The notes under the pieces were generated by a model. That model had not been told where the DNA came from and searched no databases. It saw only the letters and a list, made by a program, of their open reading frames with translations. Of a stretch of DNA of 64,000 bases, positions 1 through 8,049 are shown piece after piece. The DNA comes from Noviherbaspirillum sp. L7-7A. GTDB taxonomy: Bacteria > Pseudomonadota > Gammaproteobacteria > Burkholderiales > Burkholderiaceae_D. The position numbers and the translations under genes are program-made. How positions within the stretch are numbered: position 1 is the stretch's first letter; each line of letters opens with the position of its first letter. The DNA lies in assembly GCF_019052805.1 (NCBI RefSeq), contig NZ_JAHQRJ010000003.1:310001-374000 (forward strand), read 5' to 3'.

Positions 1-500
1 TGCCGGCCGAGGCCATCGTTGCGCGCGGGCTGGTGCTGGTGCCGGAAGGCCGCCAGGTATTCGGCGAGCTGTCGGTGCTGGACAATATTCGGCTTGGCGC
101 CTTTCTCGATCCACGCGACATGGAGGCTAGGGTTGAACAGATGCTGCAACGCTTTCCGCGCCTGCGCGAGCGGCTGCATCAGCGCGCGGGCCTGTTGTCC
201 GGCGGTGAACAGCAGATGCTGGCGGTGGCGCGCGGCCTGATGTCGCGGCCGCGCATCCTGTTACTGGACGAGCCCTCGCTAGGCCTGGCGCCCAAGGTCA
301 TTGCCGAGCTGTTCGATGCGCTGGACCGCCTGCGGCAGGAAGACATGACGATCCTGCTGGTGGACCAGATGGCGGCGCTGGCCCTTTCGCTGGCGGACCG
401 CGCCTATGTGATCGAAGGCGGGCGCGTCGTGGCGCAGGGTAGTGCGGCCGAGATTGCGGCGGACGAGGCGTTGGCGCAAGCCTATCTTGGCGGGCACTGA
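1..500 (+). CDS. livF: Branched-chain amino acid ABC transporter ATP-binding protein LivF (5' truncated by window)
   Basis: ATP-binding subunit of a high-affinity branched-chain amino acid (Liv/HAAT) importer, acting at the cytoplasmic face of the inner membrane. The frame is open from base 3, so the Walker A part lies outside the window. Visible are the LivF-like stretch LVLVPEGRQVF, the ABC signature LSGGEQQMLAVARGL, Walker B ILLLDEPSLGLAP and the D-loop. The usual H-loop His is replaced in LLVDQMAALAL, where LivF proteins normally read VEQN. The C-terminus is of normal family length. The rest of the liv operon should lie upstream of the window. Family assignment is firm; the substrate (branched-chain amino acid, amide or urea) is inferred from family only. 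Confidence 0.92.
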   Translation, partial: PAEAIVARGLVLVPEGRQVFGELSVLDNIRLGAFLDPRDMEARVEQMLQRFPRLRERLHQRAGLLSGGEQQMLAVARGLMSRPRILLLDEPSLGLAPKVIAELFDALDRLRQEDMTILLVDQMAALALSLADRAYVIEGGRVVAQGSAAEIAADEALAQAYLGGH

Positions 501-637
501 AAGGGATGTTAGTGATGCAGTGAAGCGGGGCGGCGCGTACCAATGCCGCCTCGGAAGCCGCTTCACGAAGCCAGGCTGCCCACCTCAGCGGTTTCGGCCT
601 TGCCTTCCGCCCTGGTGCGATTCGGGCAGGACGCGCC

Positions 638-1140
638 CTACACATACAGCAGCGGCATCTGCTCGCGCGGCCCGATCACGGCGCGACTGGCATAGCACTG
701 CAGGGTAGGCGTGGCTTCCAGCTTCGGGTTCAAGGCGGTGCGGCGGTTAAAGACGACGCGGTCTCTGGTGTAGTGGTCAACGCAGACTTCCTTGAAGTAC
801 ATAAGGATGCCGCCTTCCAGCTGGTAGACATGGTCGTAGCCGATGTTTTGCATATGAATCGCGGCCTTCTCGCAGCGTACGCAGCGGGTGCAAAAGGTGA
901 CTACGATCTTGCCGGCCAGTTCCTCGCGATGCCGCGCCACCACGTCCGGGAAGTTGCTGAATTTCTCAATGCGGTAATCCAGGGTGTCGTTGAAGGTGCC
1001 GACATTGACTTCGAAGGCATTGCGGGTGTCCATCATCATCACTGGCCGGCCTTCGTCATGCCACAGGTCCAGCCAGCGCTTCAGGTCAGGGGCCGTCACC
1101 GTCGGCGCCCGACCCAGCTCGGGCTTATACGGTACTCCAA
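638..1140 (-). pseudogene. trhO: Decayed tRNA uridine(34) hydroxylase (TrhO/YceA rhodanese-family) fragment
   Basis: The translated frame matches the central and C-terminal part of TrhO, which makes 5-hydroxyuridine at tRNA position 34: [20 protein letters not shown], then the active-site loop and [14 protein letters not shown]. The N-terminal roughly 100 residues of the family are absent. The frame is closed by a stop at 1175-1177, and no good start or ribosome site precedes it. The conserved loop CTGGIRCEK is changed to CTRCVRCEK: the catalytic Cys and Arg remain but the two glycines are lost. The later Cys-rich tail is also altered and shortened. This is best read as a pseudogene; the family assignment is good. 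Confidence 0.7.
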
Positions 1141-1319
1141 GAAAGACAAGGTAATAGGAAGTGCGACGAAAGTCTATTGCAACTGAAGAAGGCCGAATAT
1201 GAGCAAACTTGTTTTAGTAGAACAGAGTAATTGCTATATGGAAAAACGCTGGTAATCTGGTTTATGTAAAATTAAGTACTAGCTAATATTTTACCTAAAT
1301 TTACTTCACTCCCCGTTGG

Positions 1320-1670
1320 TCACGCATCAAGGTCATATATTACTTTGCCCGCCTGGAAAGTTTCTGTTTGTACAAACCAGCGACGCTCAGGCAGTTGTAA
1401 AAGTTTTGAAGTGTGCCTGGACCGCTGCCTTAGCATGTGCACGCGTTTCATAATGCTGCCGATGCCAATGTAGGCTGGAACTGTCTGCTTACTAAGATCG
1501 GTTACAAGCTCAAGCGCGAAGGCTGTCATCTCGTCAAGATTGATCAATGGAGCTCTAACATTAAAGAAACGCAGATGGCTTTGCGCGTCTTGCCTACCAT
1601 GCATGATCGAGACACGCACGCTGCTCAACACATTGTGCAGTAAGAAATTTTTTGAAATTGACAGCGGCAT
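1320..1670 (-). CDS. Hypothetical protein, 116 aa
   Basis: An open frame with mixed composition and no recognised domain. It has a hydrophobic stretch near residues 50-75 (FALELVTDLSKQTVPAYIGI) and a basic middle. Both neighbours are mobile-element debris, and a short ORF on the opposite strand overlaps most of it. There is no clear ribosome-binding site. It could be a small orphan gene or chance; coding status is uncertain. Confidence 0.3.
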   Translation of the reverse strand: MPLSISKNFLLHNVLSSVRVSIMHGRQDAQSHLRFFNVRAPLINLDEMTAFALELVTDLSKQTVPAYIGIGSIMKRVHMLRQRSRHTSKLLQLPERRWFVQTETFQAGKVIYDLDA

Positions 1671-1703
1671 GACAGTCGGTCTTTTCCGTAGACGATGTGC
1701 AAG

Positions 1704-1776
1704 CCCAGAGCTCGTCGCTCTGGCTACGAACTGAGAAGTAGGAAGCTCTCGCCTTCAGGCGGGAGAGCAGTCACAG
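1704..1776 (+). mobile_element. Possible right end of an IS200/IS605-type element (two hairpins)
   Basis: Two adjacent hairpins are visible: CCAGAGC/GCTCTGG at 1705-1723 with a five-base loop, and GCTCTCGCC-TTCA-GGCGGGAGAGC at 1745-1768, followed directly by AGTCAC. A GAAGTAGGAAG-like lead, a TTCA-loop hairpin and a terminal TCA(A/C) are typical of the right end of IS200/IS605 elements and the 3' part of TnpB guide RNAs. No tnpA or tnpB gene is seen upstream, so this would be a remnant. The call is by resemblance only. Confidence 0.4.
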
Positions 1777-2014
1777 AGCGGTTAATCGCTGCACGAAGCC
1801 GATGCGCCTCCCTTTGTTGTATTTTAGTCAAATGTTCTTCAGTAAAGTCATTAGTGTACCAAGTGCCATTTGAATTTCCGCATTGAAAGTTGTAACGTGG
1901 AGTTGTTGGTATAAAGACATTATTTTTGGGAGCGGAATGGCCCCGCTTTTTCGTCAAAGCAAACAGCACTGCATAATAGGATAATGAATAGCGCGAATTC
2001 AGCCATGCACGCAC
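1724..2014 (-). CDS. Hypothetical protein, 96 aa
   Basis: Minus-strand frame with a protein-like middle (NNVFIPTTPRYNFQCGNSNG and EEHLTKIQQREAHRLRAA). Its last residues (LPPEGESFLLLSS) are simply the antisense translation of the IS200/IS605-like hairpin at 1745-1768, so the natural C-terminus was probably lost or replaced when that element arrived. No domain is recognised and coding is doubtful. Confidence 0.25.
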   Translation of the reverse strand: MRAWLNSRYSLSYYAVLFALTKKRGHSAPKNNVFIPTTPRYNFQCGNSNGTWYTNDFTEEHLTKIQQREAHRLRAAINRSVTALPPEGESFLLLSS

Positions 2015-2472
2015 GACATGGGAAGCCGGCTGTCGAGAAACCCACTTCAGCGCCGCTTCGTCCCCTGCAATTCATCTTCCAGCTGGTGACCTATACCCTT
2101 GCCGCCTTCGCCCTGGCCACCATTACCCTTGTTGGCGTCAAGGCCTGCCTCGAACAAGTAAAGCCTGGCACGCCCCGCGCTGCGCCGACGCAGGAGCATG
2201 CCGGGCTGCCTGACTTTGCTGATAAACTTGTTCATGCCTGCTGGCAGAGACCGCAGATCACACTGCTTGTCATACCGGCTGCCCGGTGTATTGCTCTTGC
2301 CGGCATGGTAGTACAGCATCTCGCAGGCACTGCCGGTGCCGGCGCACTGATGAAGCAGCTTGGAATAGTTGTGGCGAACGCCACCGTAAATTGCCTGCAA
2401 ACAGTCGTACGGCTTGGCGCGCCGGTCTGGCTTGTCCATACACGCGGCGTCAGGATGTTTTCGCTGTCTTGA
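1984..2472 (+). CDS. Uncertain ORF, possible membrane protein (162 aa)
   Basis: The plus frame has two hydrophobic segments (around residues 27-52 and 90-112) and could be a small membrane protein. The opposite strand carries an equally long frame (2047-2514, minus) with five cysteines and a mixed, soluble-looking composition (RHNYSKLLHQCAG, SRYDKQCDLR). Base composition by codon position does not decide between them: positions that are codon 3 for the minus frame are the GC-richer ones. One of the two is probably real. The plus frame lies just upstream of, and in the same direction as, the following two genes. Confidence 0.25.
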   Translation: MNSANSAMHARHGKPAVEKPTSAPLRPLQFIFQLVTYTLAAFALATITLVGVKACLEQVKPGTPRAAPTQEHAGLPDFADKLVHACWQRPQITLLVIPAARCIALAGMVVQHLAGTAGAGALMKQLGIVVANATVNCLQTVVRLGAPVWLVHTRGVRMFSLS

Positions 2473-2515
2473 CACCGCCTGACGGACTCGTAAAACCGGT
2501 GTAGGATTATCCATT

Positions 2516-2812
2516 ATGCAATCTACGACTTATGCAATGCCTCCCTCTGACCACCGCCCCGACGAGCGTGCGGTGGAGAAGGCAATGCGCAAGAACAATA
2601 ATGAGGTGTACACCACTGAAGCCAGGGTCACCAGTGTTACCTGCGAACTCGATCTGCTTATTGCCCAAACTAGCGACAACCTCGAATTCCACCTGTCGCC
2701 GCCATATCTACCTTCTGCCGTGGAAAATTTCTCAGAAGGGCAATTGCTCAAGATCCAATACAGGGGGCAGCTTGCGCCCAAAGTTTTGAAGGTTGAAATT
2801 GCTGGCAGTTGA
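2516..2812 (+). CDS. Hypothetical protein, 98 aa, coupled to the downstream peptidase
   Basis: ATG preceded by AGGAT about 8 bases upstream. The C-terminal two thirds look like a small beta-barrel (alternating hydrophobic residues EARVTSVTCELDLLI and QLLKIQYRGQLAPKVLKVEI), but no named domain is recognised. Its end overlaps the TTG start of the next gene by 20 bases, which suggests translational coupling and a shared job. It could be a regulatory or inhibitory partner of the peptidase; that is inference. Confidence 0.5.
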   Translation: MQSTTYAMPPSDHRPDERAVEKAMRKNNNEVYTTEARVTSVTCELDLLIAQTSDNLEFHLSPPYLPSAVENFSEGQLLKIQYRGQLAPKVLKVEIAGS

Positions 2813-3428
2813 GTTGCCTTCATTTAATAACGCCCTATTTCCGGGCAACGCACCACCCGAAACGAACGTGCCGTCCGACTGGCCGGTATGGATGTGCCCG
2901 AATTTCACTGACTGGCTGCCGGGTGACATCGTGCTAATACGCTCCCGGGGTAAGTTAAAAGACGCGGCGATCGTTGTTGCCCAATCATGCAGTTTAAGTT
3001 CTGCCACCCGCGCCGGCCGCCACTTTGTCCATGCGGCTATGTATGTGGGCAATGGCGAAATTGTCGACATCACAGCAGCCGGCGCAGCACAACGTTCGAT
3101 CTGGACATACTGCGAGCATCATGCGATCACCTTGCGCCGCTTCCCTGGCCTAGATGCCGCGGAGCGCAGCCGAATCGTTCTGTTCGCGCTGAACCTAGCC
3201 ACGCAGGGCCAATCGTATTCATGGTCGCAGCTGGTCACATCCAAGCTGGTGCCGGGCACCGAGCCACAAACAGATGCGCTGTATTGCAGCACTCTGGTTG
3301 GCCTGGCGTACCAAAAAGCAGCTGGCGTTCAACTCCATGCACAGCGTTTCTATAAGCCCCTGTATCCAGGCACTTTGGCCGAACACAATGGACTCGATAT
3401 GGTGCCTCTGGAATGGCGGCCGGTCTGA
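2793..3428 (+). CDS. Permuted papain-fold cysteine peptidase/amidase (YiiX/C92-like), 211 aa
   Basis: The order His then Cys marks the circularly permuted papain-like (NlpC/P60 superfamily, YaeF/YiiX, peptidase C92) fold: FVHAAMYVGNGEIVDI at about residues 78-93 supplies the His and ALYCSTLVGLAYQKAAG at about 162-178 supplies the nucleophilic Cys. WLPGDIVLIRS near residue 41 is the usual strand before the His. There is no signal peptide, so it is probably cytoplasmic. The start is a TTG inside the preceding gene; there is no better in-frame ATG. Substrates of this family are mostly lipid-linked, peptidoglycan-like or unknown, so no substrate is assigned. Confidence 0.7.
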   Translation: MKLLAVELPSFNNALFPGNAPPETNVPSDWPVWMCPNFTDWLPGDIVLIRSRGKLKDAAIVVAQSCSLSSATRAGRHFVHAAMYVGNGEIVDITAAGAAQRSIWTYCEHHAITLRRFPGLDAAERSRIVLFALNLATQGQSYSWSQLVTSKLVPGTEPQTDALYCSTLVGLAYQKAAGVQLHAQRFYKPLYPGTLAEHNGLDMVPLEWRPV

Positions 3429-4323
3429 TCGGATAGCGGCCCCGTGTCACTGCCGGAGTAATACTCCCCACCTTGTGACTCGGGATTGGTATTAGAGAAA
3501 ACTCGCTTCACGACCGGTCTCGGTGCCCTTGGTCACGCTCACATTAATCATGTGATCGGCACTTCGAGACTAGTGCAGGCGTGGCGTTATCTCGCTGTAG
3601 ACTTTTGTTTTAAGCTTCTTTCATTCCCTTGCACTTTTAGTTGAGCGAGCGGGCGCGGCACCAATGGAAGTAGAAGTGCTTGAAACCAACGAAAGCAGTC
3701 GAGCCGATTATATACACACATAATTGCGAAGAGTGGAATGCTGCTTTTCAGCTACCTCATCTCATAGCAACGCACATGAGAACTGCGTTTTTCTTGAGAC
3801 CGTGCGATGAATTGTCTTTAGTTGTTGCGGAAGTTTCCTATGTCTGCAGCATTACAAGCAATTTAGCCATAAAGTGATATGAAAATTCAAGGCATCGGCG
3901 CAAGGACGCCACTTATCCTTGGTAGCACTTCAGTAGTGTAGCTCGACTTTGAATCGCGCTGAACTGAGTTAAAAGGTCCGCAATACGGCGGTAGCAGACA
4001 TCTCGATTCACTGCGTACTTTTTGACCAAAATCGAATGATTGTTAAATGAAAAAAAGGAGGTTATATAAATAAAAACAGCAACGACTTCAAATAAATTTA
4101 TGCCTTATCCTAAGCATAAAAAATTTTTCCAAAAAGCTTTCTAGCTGTGACAAGCTATATCCATCAGAGATATTTTAATAAATAAAGATAAGCACAAATC
4201 GCATTACAGCCAATAAATAATGCTTAAATTGCTTTTAGCAAAGCCCTGTTTTGACAAAAAGTTTTAAAATAAATATTGGCTGAGTTTACGTAGTAATAGA
4301 AATATATGAAAAACTACGTCTCA
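3429..4323. other. Gene-free, AT-rich intergenic stretch
   Basis: No convincing gene in about 0.9 kb; only a 65-codon plus-strand frame at 3680 with no domain or ribosome site. GC content drops sharply from about 3,880 onward and marks the left edge of the low-GC island. An AAAGGAGG sequence near 4,054 is not followed by an ATG or GTG at useful distance. Confidence 0.5.
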
Positions 4324-5160
4324 TCAATAAACTCCTACCTCGTCAGGCAACGGCCATGTTTTTTTTATCCGCTTAAGTTGTGAGTTTGGAATCAACGAAG
4401 ATAAAGCATCATAGTTAAAAGCCATATAGACATTTGCGGGATTAAGAAGCTCACTTGCTCTTTCATATGCCGCCATAAGCGCCTTTCTTTCTTTTGACCC
4501 AAAAAAAACTTTTTGGAAATCTTTTACCCTAGGCTCTATCACGTATTTAAAATGATCGTCTCGCATATCTAAATGTTGTTGATAATTTAAGCCATAGGTA
4601 TCTATTGAAAAGTTGCCGATCTGACTTTGATTGCGAGGTCGAGCCCACCACTGACTTTTACTTCCGGGTGGTCCCACAGTTTCTAACTGAAACACAATAT
4701 GGCTAACCGGGTTAATGCTGGACCCTGGATCTAATAGCAAAGCCATTTCTTGTCCCGGAACGGGTTTCTCAGCTGTAAGTGATTTAGAGCCTACGGCAAG
4801 TGGAAATTTGTCATTTTTTGAGGAGCGATTGCAGTTAGGACACGCATATAGAAGATTTTCCCAAGTAAATGCTAGCCACCAATAGCCATGGGTTAGGCTG
4901 CAACCTGGAAGGCGACTAGCTGAGGTTTTCGGGCGGTAGTGCTCAACATCATTATAGTCTTTCATAACCTTCTGTTCGCAATAGCAACATTTATAGAATT
5001 GAGCTTTCCACAACTGTTCGGCGACGGCCCGGTACCCTTCTATTTCATGCGACGTAGGCGCGCGTCCTAACCTACGAATAGCTGCGAGCTTAGAAGTACG
5101 AATTTCTTTAAAAAAATCTGGTTCGGCACCTCGTTTAACTAATATCAAAAATTCCTCCAT
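4324..5160 (-). CDS. ptuB-like: HNH endonuclease, PtuB-like effector of a Septu-type defence system
   Basis: 278 aa. Predicted DNA nuclease of the HNH (beta-beta-alpha metal) fold with a structural zinc knuckle. CCYCEQKV at about residues 56-63 and ACPNCNRSSKNDK at about 104-116 give the two CxxC pairs, and DVEHYRPK at about 69-76 carries the catalytic-type His. A C-terminal helical region of about 150 residues follows with no motif I recognise. It lies 27 bases downstream of the PtuA-like ATPase frame on the same strand, the arrangement of ptuA-ptuB in Septu and in type I retron cassettes. In those systems the ATPase holds the nuclease until phage sensing. Codon use is AT-rich relative to the sulfur operon, consistent with transfer. 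Function in defence is inferred from family and neighbours. Confidence 0.88.
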   Translation of the reverse strand: MEEFLILVKRGAEPDFFKEIRTSKLAAIRRLGRAPTSHEIEGYRAVAEQLWKAQFYKCCYCEQKVMKDYNDVEHYRPKTSASRLPGCSLTHGYWWLAFTWENLLYACPNCNRSSKNDKFPLAVGSKSLTAEKPVPGQEMALLLDPGSSINPVSHIVFQLETVGPPGSKSQWWARPRNQSQIGNFSIDTYGLNYQQHLDMRDDHFKYVIEPRVKDFQKVFFGSKERKALMAAYERASELLNPANVYMAFNYDALSSLIPNSQLKRIKKTWPLPDEVGVY

Positions 5161-5187
5161 TGTTTTGGATATTATTTTTCCCCAAGA

Positions 5188-8049
5188 TTATCCCTTAATT
5201 TCTTTCCGCGGCACTACATCCCACCCGGGCTCAATATTCGCATTTGTTAGTTTCGTTTTCAGCGACACCAATTCTTCTTCTTCACTATCATTCCTCAGCG
5301 CATAGCCGGATAGAAAACTATACCGTTGTAGAGCTCTACCCAGCCCATCTGGATAAATGTCTTGAATATCAAAGTAACTTCGATATATCTGTCCACCAGT
5401 CAATAGCATCGGTGACTCGACTCCGCAAGTCGCTTTAACCTGTCCGCTTTCCATCGATAACATCCAAATTTCTTCTGCCTTTGCACCAACTAACGTAACA
5501 GGATTGTGAGTAGTCACAATGAATGACATTCGTGGAAGTAATTTCCTGGTGCGAGTAATGATTTCTATTTGCCAACGAGGGTGCAGATGCAAGTCAATCT
5601 CATCTATCAATACCAAACCTCGCATTTGTTCTAAAAAATTAGCTTTAATAGGTTCATTATACTGCTCTGCTAATGCTAACCACCTAGCCATAAGATCAAG
5701 AAACCAACCGGCGCTCGTGAGGTATCCATCACTCATTGAGCTTAAGGGAAGCTTTGGTCGACCTTTTTCAGTTACCCAAACCTGTCTGTCTTCTATACAC
5801 ACTGCTTCAACATCAAGCAATATTTTCAGGGCAGTTATTACCGCTTTAAAAGTAATTTTGCTTTTACTTGTCTTAGCTGCATCTCCATCCAGCTGAAGCA
5901 GCCATGTTTCAGCATGTATTAAGCTGGCTCCTTCATCAAACAAGGTTGCGATTTCAGGCCCTCCATCATCCATTAGATCCACTTGACGTGAAGCACCTCC
6001 AAGCGCTGAACCCCTTCGACATCCGTAAGCAAATAATGGAAAAAGGCGCGGACGATTTTTTTCCGGAATTTGGTGGAAACTTGTAGACCCGTTAGAGCGG
6101 ATCAAAGTCCGGTGTTGTATGTCATCGCGTAGCGATACCACAATCTGAGTGTCTACAGGGAGTTCTTCAGCTACACTTCTTTGCCTCTGCCAAGAATTAG
6201 CGAAAGCGCCTTTAGGCCAAATAACCGGATCCTTTGTATTGCGTAATGCAAGAATCAAACTACCAAGAATAGTCGTTTTACCTATTCCATTAGGGCCGAG
6301 AATCACAATCCATTGACCCTTGCCATTATCAGACGGAAGAGAAAAGTCTAGTTTAAGGTGATGAATACCACGAAGGTCATGCAGTTCAATTCCAGTAATC
6401 GCCACGGGTAGCTTCGGGATAGCGGGCTCAAAATGTGTTTGTGGCGCCGACTGAGGAGATGGCATCGGCAGTGCTAATCTTGTCCAAGTCCAATGATCAT
6501 CCAATTCAGAGCTTCGCGCCTGGATTGTGTCTCGCAGCTGCCTGATAAAAGAACTAGATAAGTGATGATGCAAGCCCACCTTTTCTATTGCTTTCGAAAG
6601 TAGCACACTTACCTGGCTGGCCTTAAGGCGCCCAGTCTGTAAAATAGATAGCAATATGCCCCAGTTGTAACAATTTGGGTATTCATTTATCAAAACTGCA
6701 AAGTCATTGAGAAAATCATCAATATTGGCGGGGAAGTGTCCAGAAAATATTTTGAGTATCGTCAGTTCCGTTTTTGTGGTTAGCTGCATGTTTGGAATTT
6801 CAACGCCATTAGTCATCTCTTGTAACTTCTCGAGATTCGAAATGTATCCGGAATGGATGTCTAACATTAATACGATCGATCTCAATACAATTGGATGAAA
6901 ATTTGATTCGCTCAAAGCATCTATCAGCGCATCAGCTGACGAGTAGGCATTCAGCTCCACTGGCAAAGGTGCCGTATCTAATAATTTTATCCATTCAAGA
7001 CGGTTTAACCATTTTGGTCGTGGAATAAAAAAAGCGATGTTTTCAGGGGCTGTACTAAGAAATCCGCTTAGTGCCGTAATGTCCTTAGCTGATTTCGCGC
7101 CTAACTGTCTTATTAGCGCTAACCCTACTTCTGCAAGGACATTACGTATATTTGGCGAAGACACCTTAAAATATGATTTCTCGATTTTCTTGGCAGAATT
7201 TAACCTAGCACCCTGAGATTTGTTTAGCCGAGGAGATTCTGCATAAGCCCAATATGGCAAAGCCATAAATGGTGGAACTTTTTTTATGGTATCTTTGGTC
7301 CAAGGTTGACCCTCGTCAATTAAATTTAATGAAAGATCTAAATCAACATGTATTTGCCATGATTCTTGCGCGCTTGACCAATCACTAATATCGCCTAACT
7401 GCCCCGTAGCCGCTAAATCAGCATAGTGCATTAAATCTTTTGAGGTTGTAGCAAGACGCAAACATACTGCTATAGGCCAACTGGATCGCCACTGCAATGG
7501 ACGCCAACTTTGAATCGGAAGCCAACTGGCAACAGCCTTTAATGCTTTTGACAAGTTAATTGCAGTTGGCTCTACTTCGAATTTGGCGGCAGCAATCCAT
7601 GCTTTCCATACGGCTGGTACCTTAGTTAGGCCGCTTGGCTCGCCCGTTAAAGTTTCCTGTAACATGACTACGTCATAAAGAATGCCACTTTGCCGGCGCC
7701 TCTCCCATCTCCGTTCACTGTTGTAGACGGAATTGAGCCACACAACAAAATTATCATTTTGTCCATGCTCCCCATGGTGACTTCGAAAATCAATAAAACT
7801 TTCCGGTGATATGTACTTACAAATCTTTTGTATTTTTTTCGAGAGCCAAATGCTAAGTGAAATGCCGACTACTCTGCATGCATATAGTAAATTTTCGTAA
7901 TCGGTTAATTTTTCCCAATATTGATCAGCAATATCAATCGCCCAATTCTCCTGTCGGTTACATGCATCTATTAAGCAAATCCATGCTGATGTGAGGAGGA
8001 ATTTTGAATCTTTTTTTCCGTGCGAAAGCGTTTTTTTCGATAGATTCTC
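5188..8049 (-). CDS. ptuA-like: PtuA-like SMC/ABC-type ATPase frame, probably the C-terminal half of a NACHT-PtuA fusion
   Basis: The C-terminal 400 residues form an AAA_15/AAA_21-type ATPase as in Septu PtuA: Walker A ILGPNGIGKTT (about 6,270-6,300), signature-like LSSMSDGYLTS (near 5,740), Walker B LVLIDEIDLHLHPRW (near 5,610) and H-loop TTHNPVTL (near 5,505). About 480 further residues lie in front of Walker A from the first GTG at 7743. Protein-like sequence continues upstream of that GTG to about 8,045 (WEKLTDYENLLYACRVVGIS), yet no ATG, GTG or TTG codon exists between 7744 and the stop at 8050-8052. The frame therefore most likely continues from the NACHT frame by a +1 shift. If the frames are read as one, the protein is about 1,600 aa. 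A short separate gene starting at GTG 7743 remains possible but would discard well-formed sequence. Confidence 0.8.
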   Translation of the reverse strand, partial: ENLSKKTLSHGKKDSKFLLTSAWICLIDACNRQENWAIDIADQYWEKLTDYENLLYACRVVGISLSIWLSKKIQKICKYISPESFIDFRSHHGEHGQNDNFVVWLNSVYNSERRWERRRQSGILYDVVMLQETLTGEPSGLTKVPAVWKAWIAAAKFEVEPTAINLSKALKAVASWLPIQSWRPLQWRSSWPIAVCLRLATTSKDLMHYADLAATGQLGDISDWSSAQESWQIHVDLDLSLNLIDEGQPWTKDTIKKVPPFMALPYWAYAESPRLNKSQGARLNSAKKIEKSYFKVSSPNIRNVLAEVGLALIRQLGAKSAKDITALSGFLSTAPENIAFFIPRPKWLNRLEWIKLLDTAPLPVELNAYSSADALIDALSESNFHPIVLRSIVLMLDIHSGYISNLEKLQEMTNGVEIPNMQLTTKTELTILKIFSGHFPANIDDFLNDFAVLINEYPNCYNWGILLSILQTGRLKASQVSVLLSKAIEKVGLHHHLSSSFIRQLRDTIQARSSELDDHWTWTRLALPMPSPQSAPQTHFEPAIPKLPVAITGIELHDLRGIHHLKLDFSLPSDNGKGQWIVILGPNGIGKTTILGSLILALRNTKDPVIWPKGAFANSWQRQRSVAEELPVDTQIVVSLRDDIQHRTLIRSNGSTSFHQIPEKNRPRLFPLFAYGCRRGSALGGASRQVDLMDDGGPEIATLFDEGASLIHAETWLLQLDGDAAKTSKSKITFKAVITALKILLDVEAVCIEDRQVWVTEKGRPKLPLSSMSDGYLTSAGWFLDLMARWLALAEQYNEPIKANFLEQMRGLVLIDEIDLHLHPRWQIEIITRTRKLLPRMSFIVTTHNPVTLVGAKAEEIWMLSMESGQVKATCGVESPMLLTGGQIYRSYFDIQDIYPDGLGRALQRYSFLSGYALRNDSEEEELVSLKTKLTNANIEPGWDVVPRKEIKG

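Noticed and set aside
4040-4085. Strong AAAGGAGG ribosome-site-like sequence
   Set aside because: No ATG, GTG or TTG follows at usable distance and no open frame is present.
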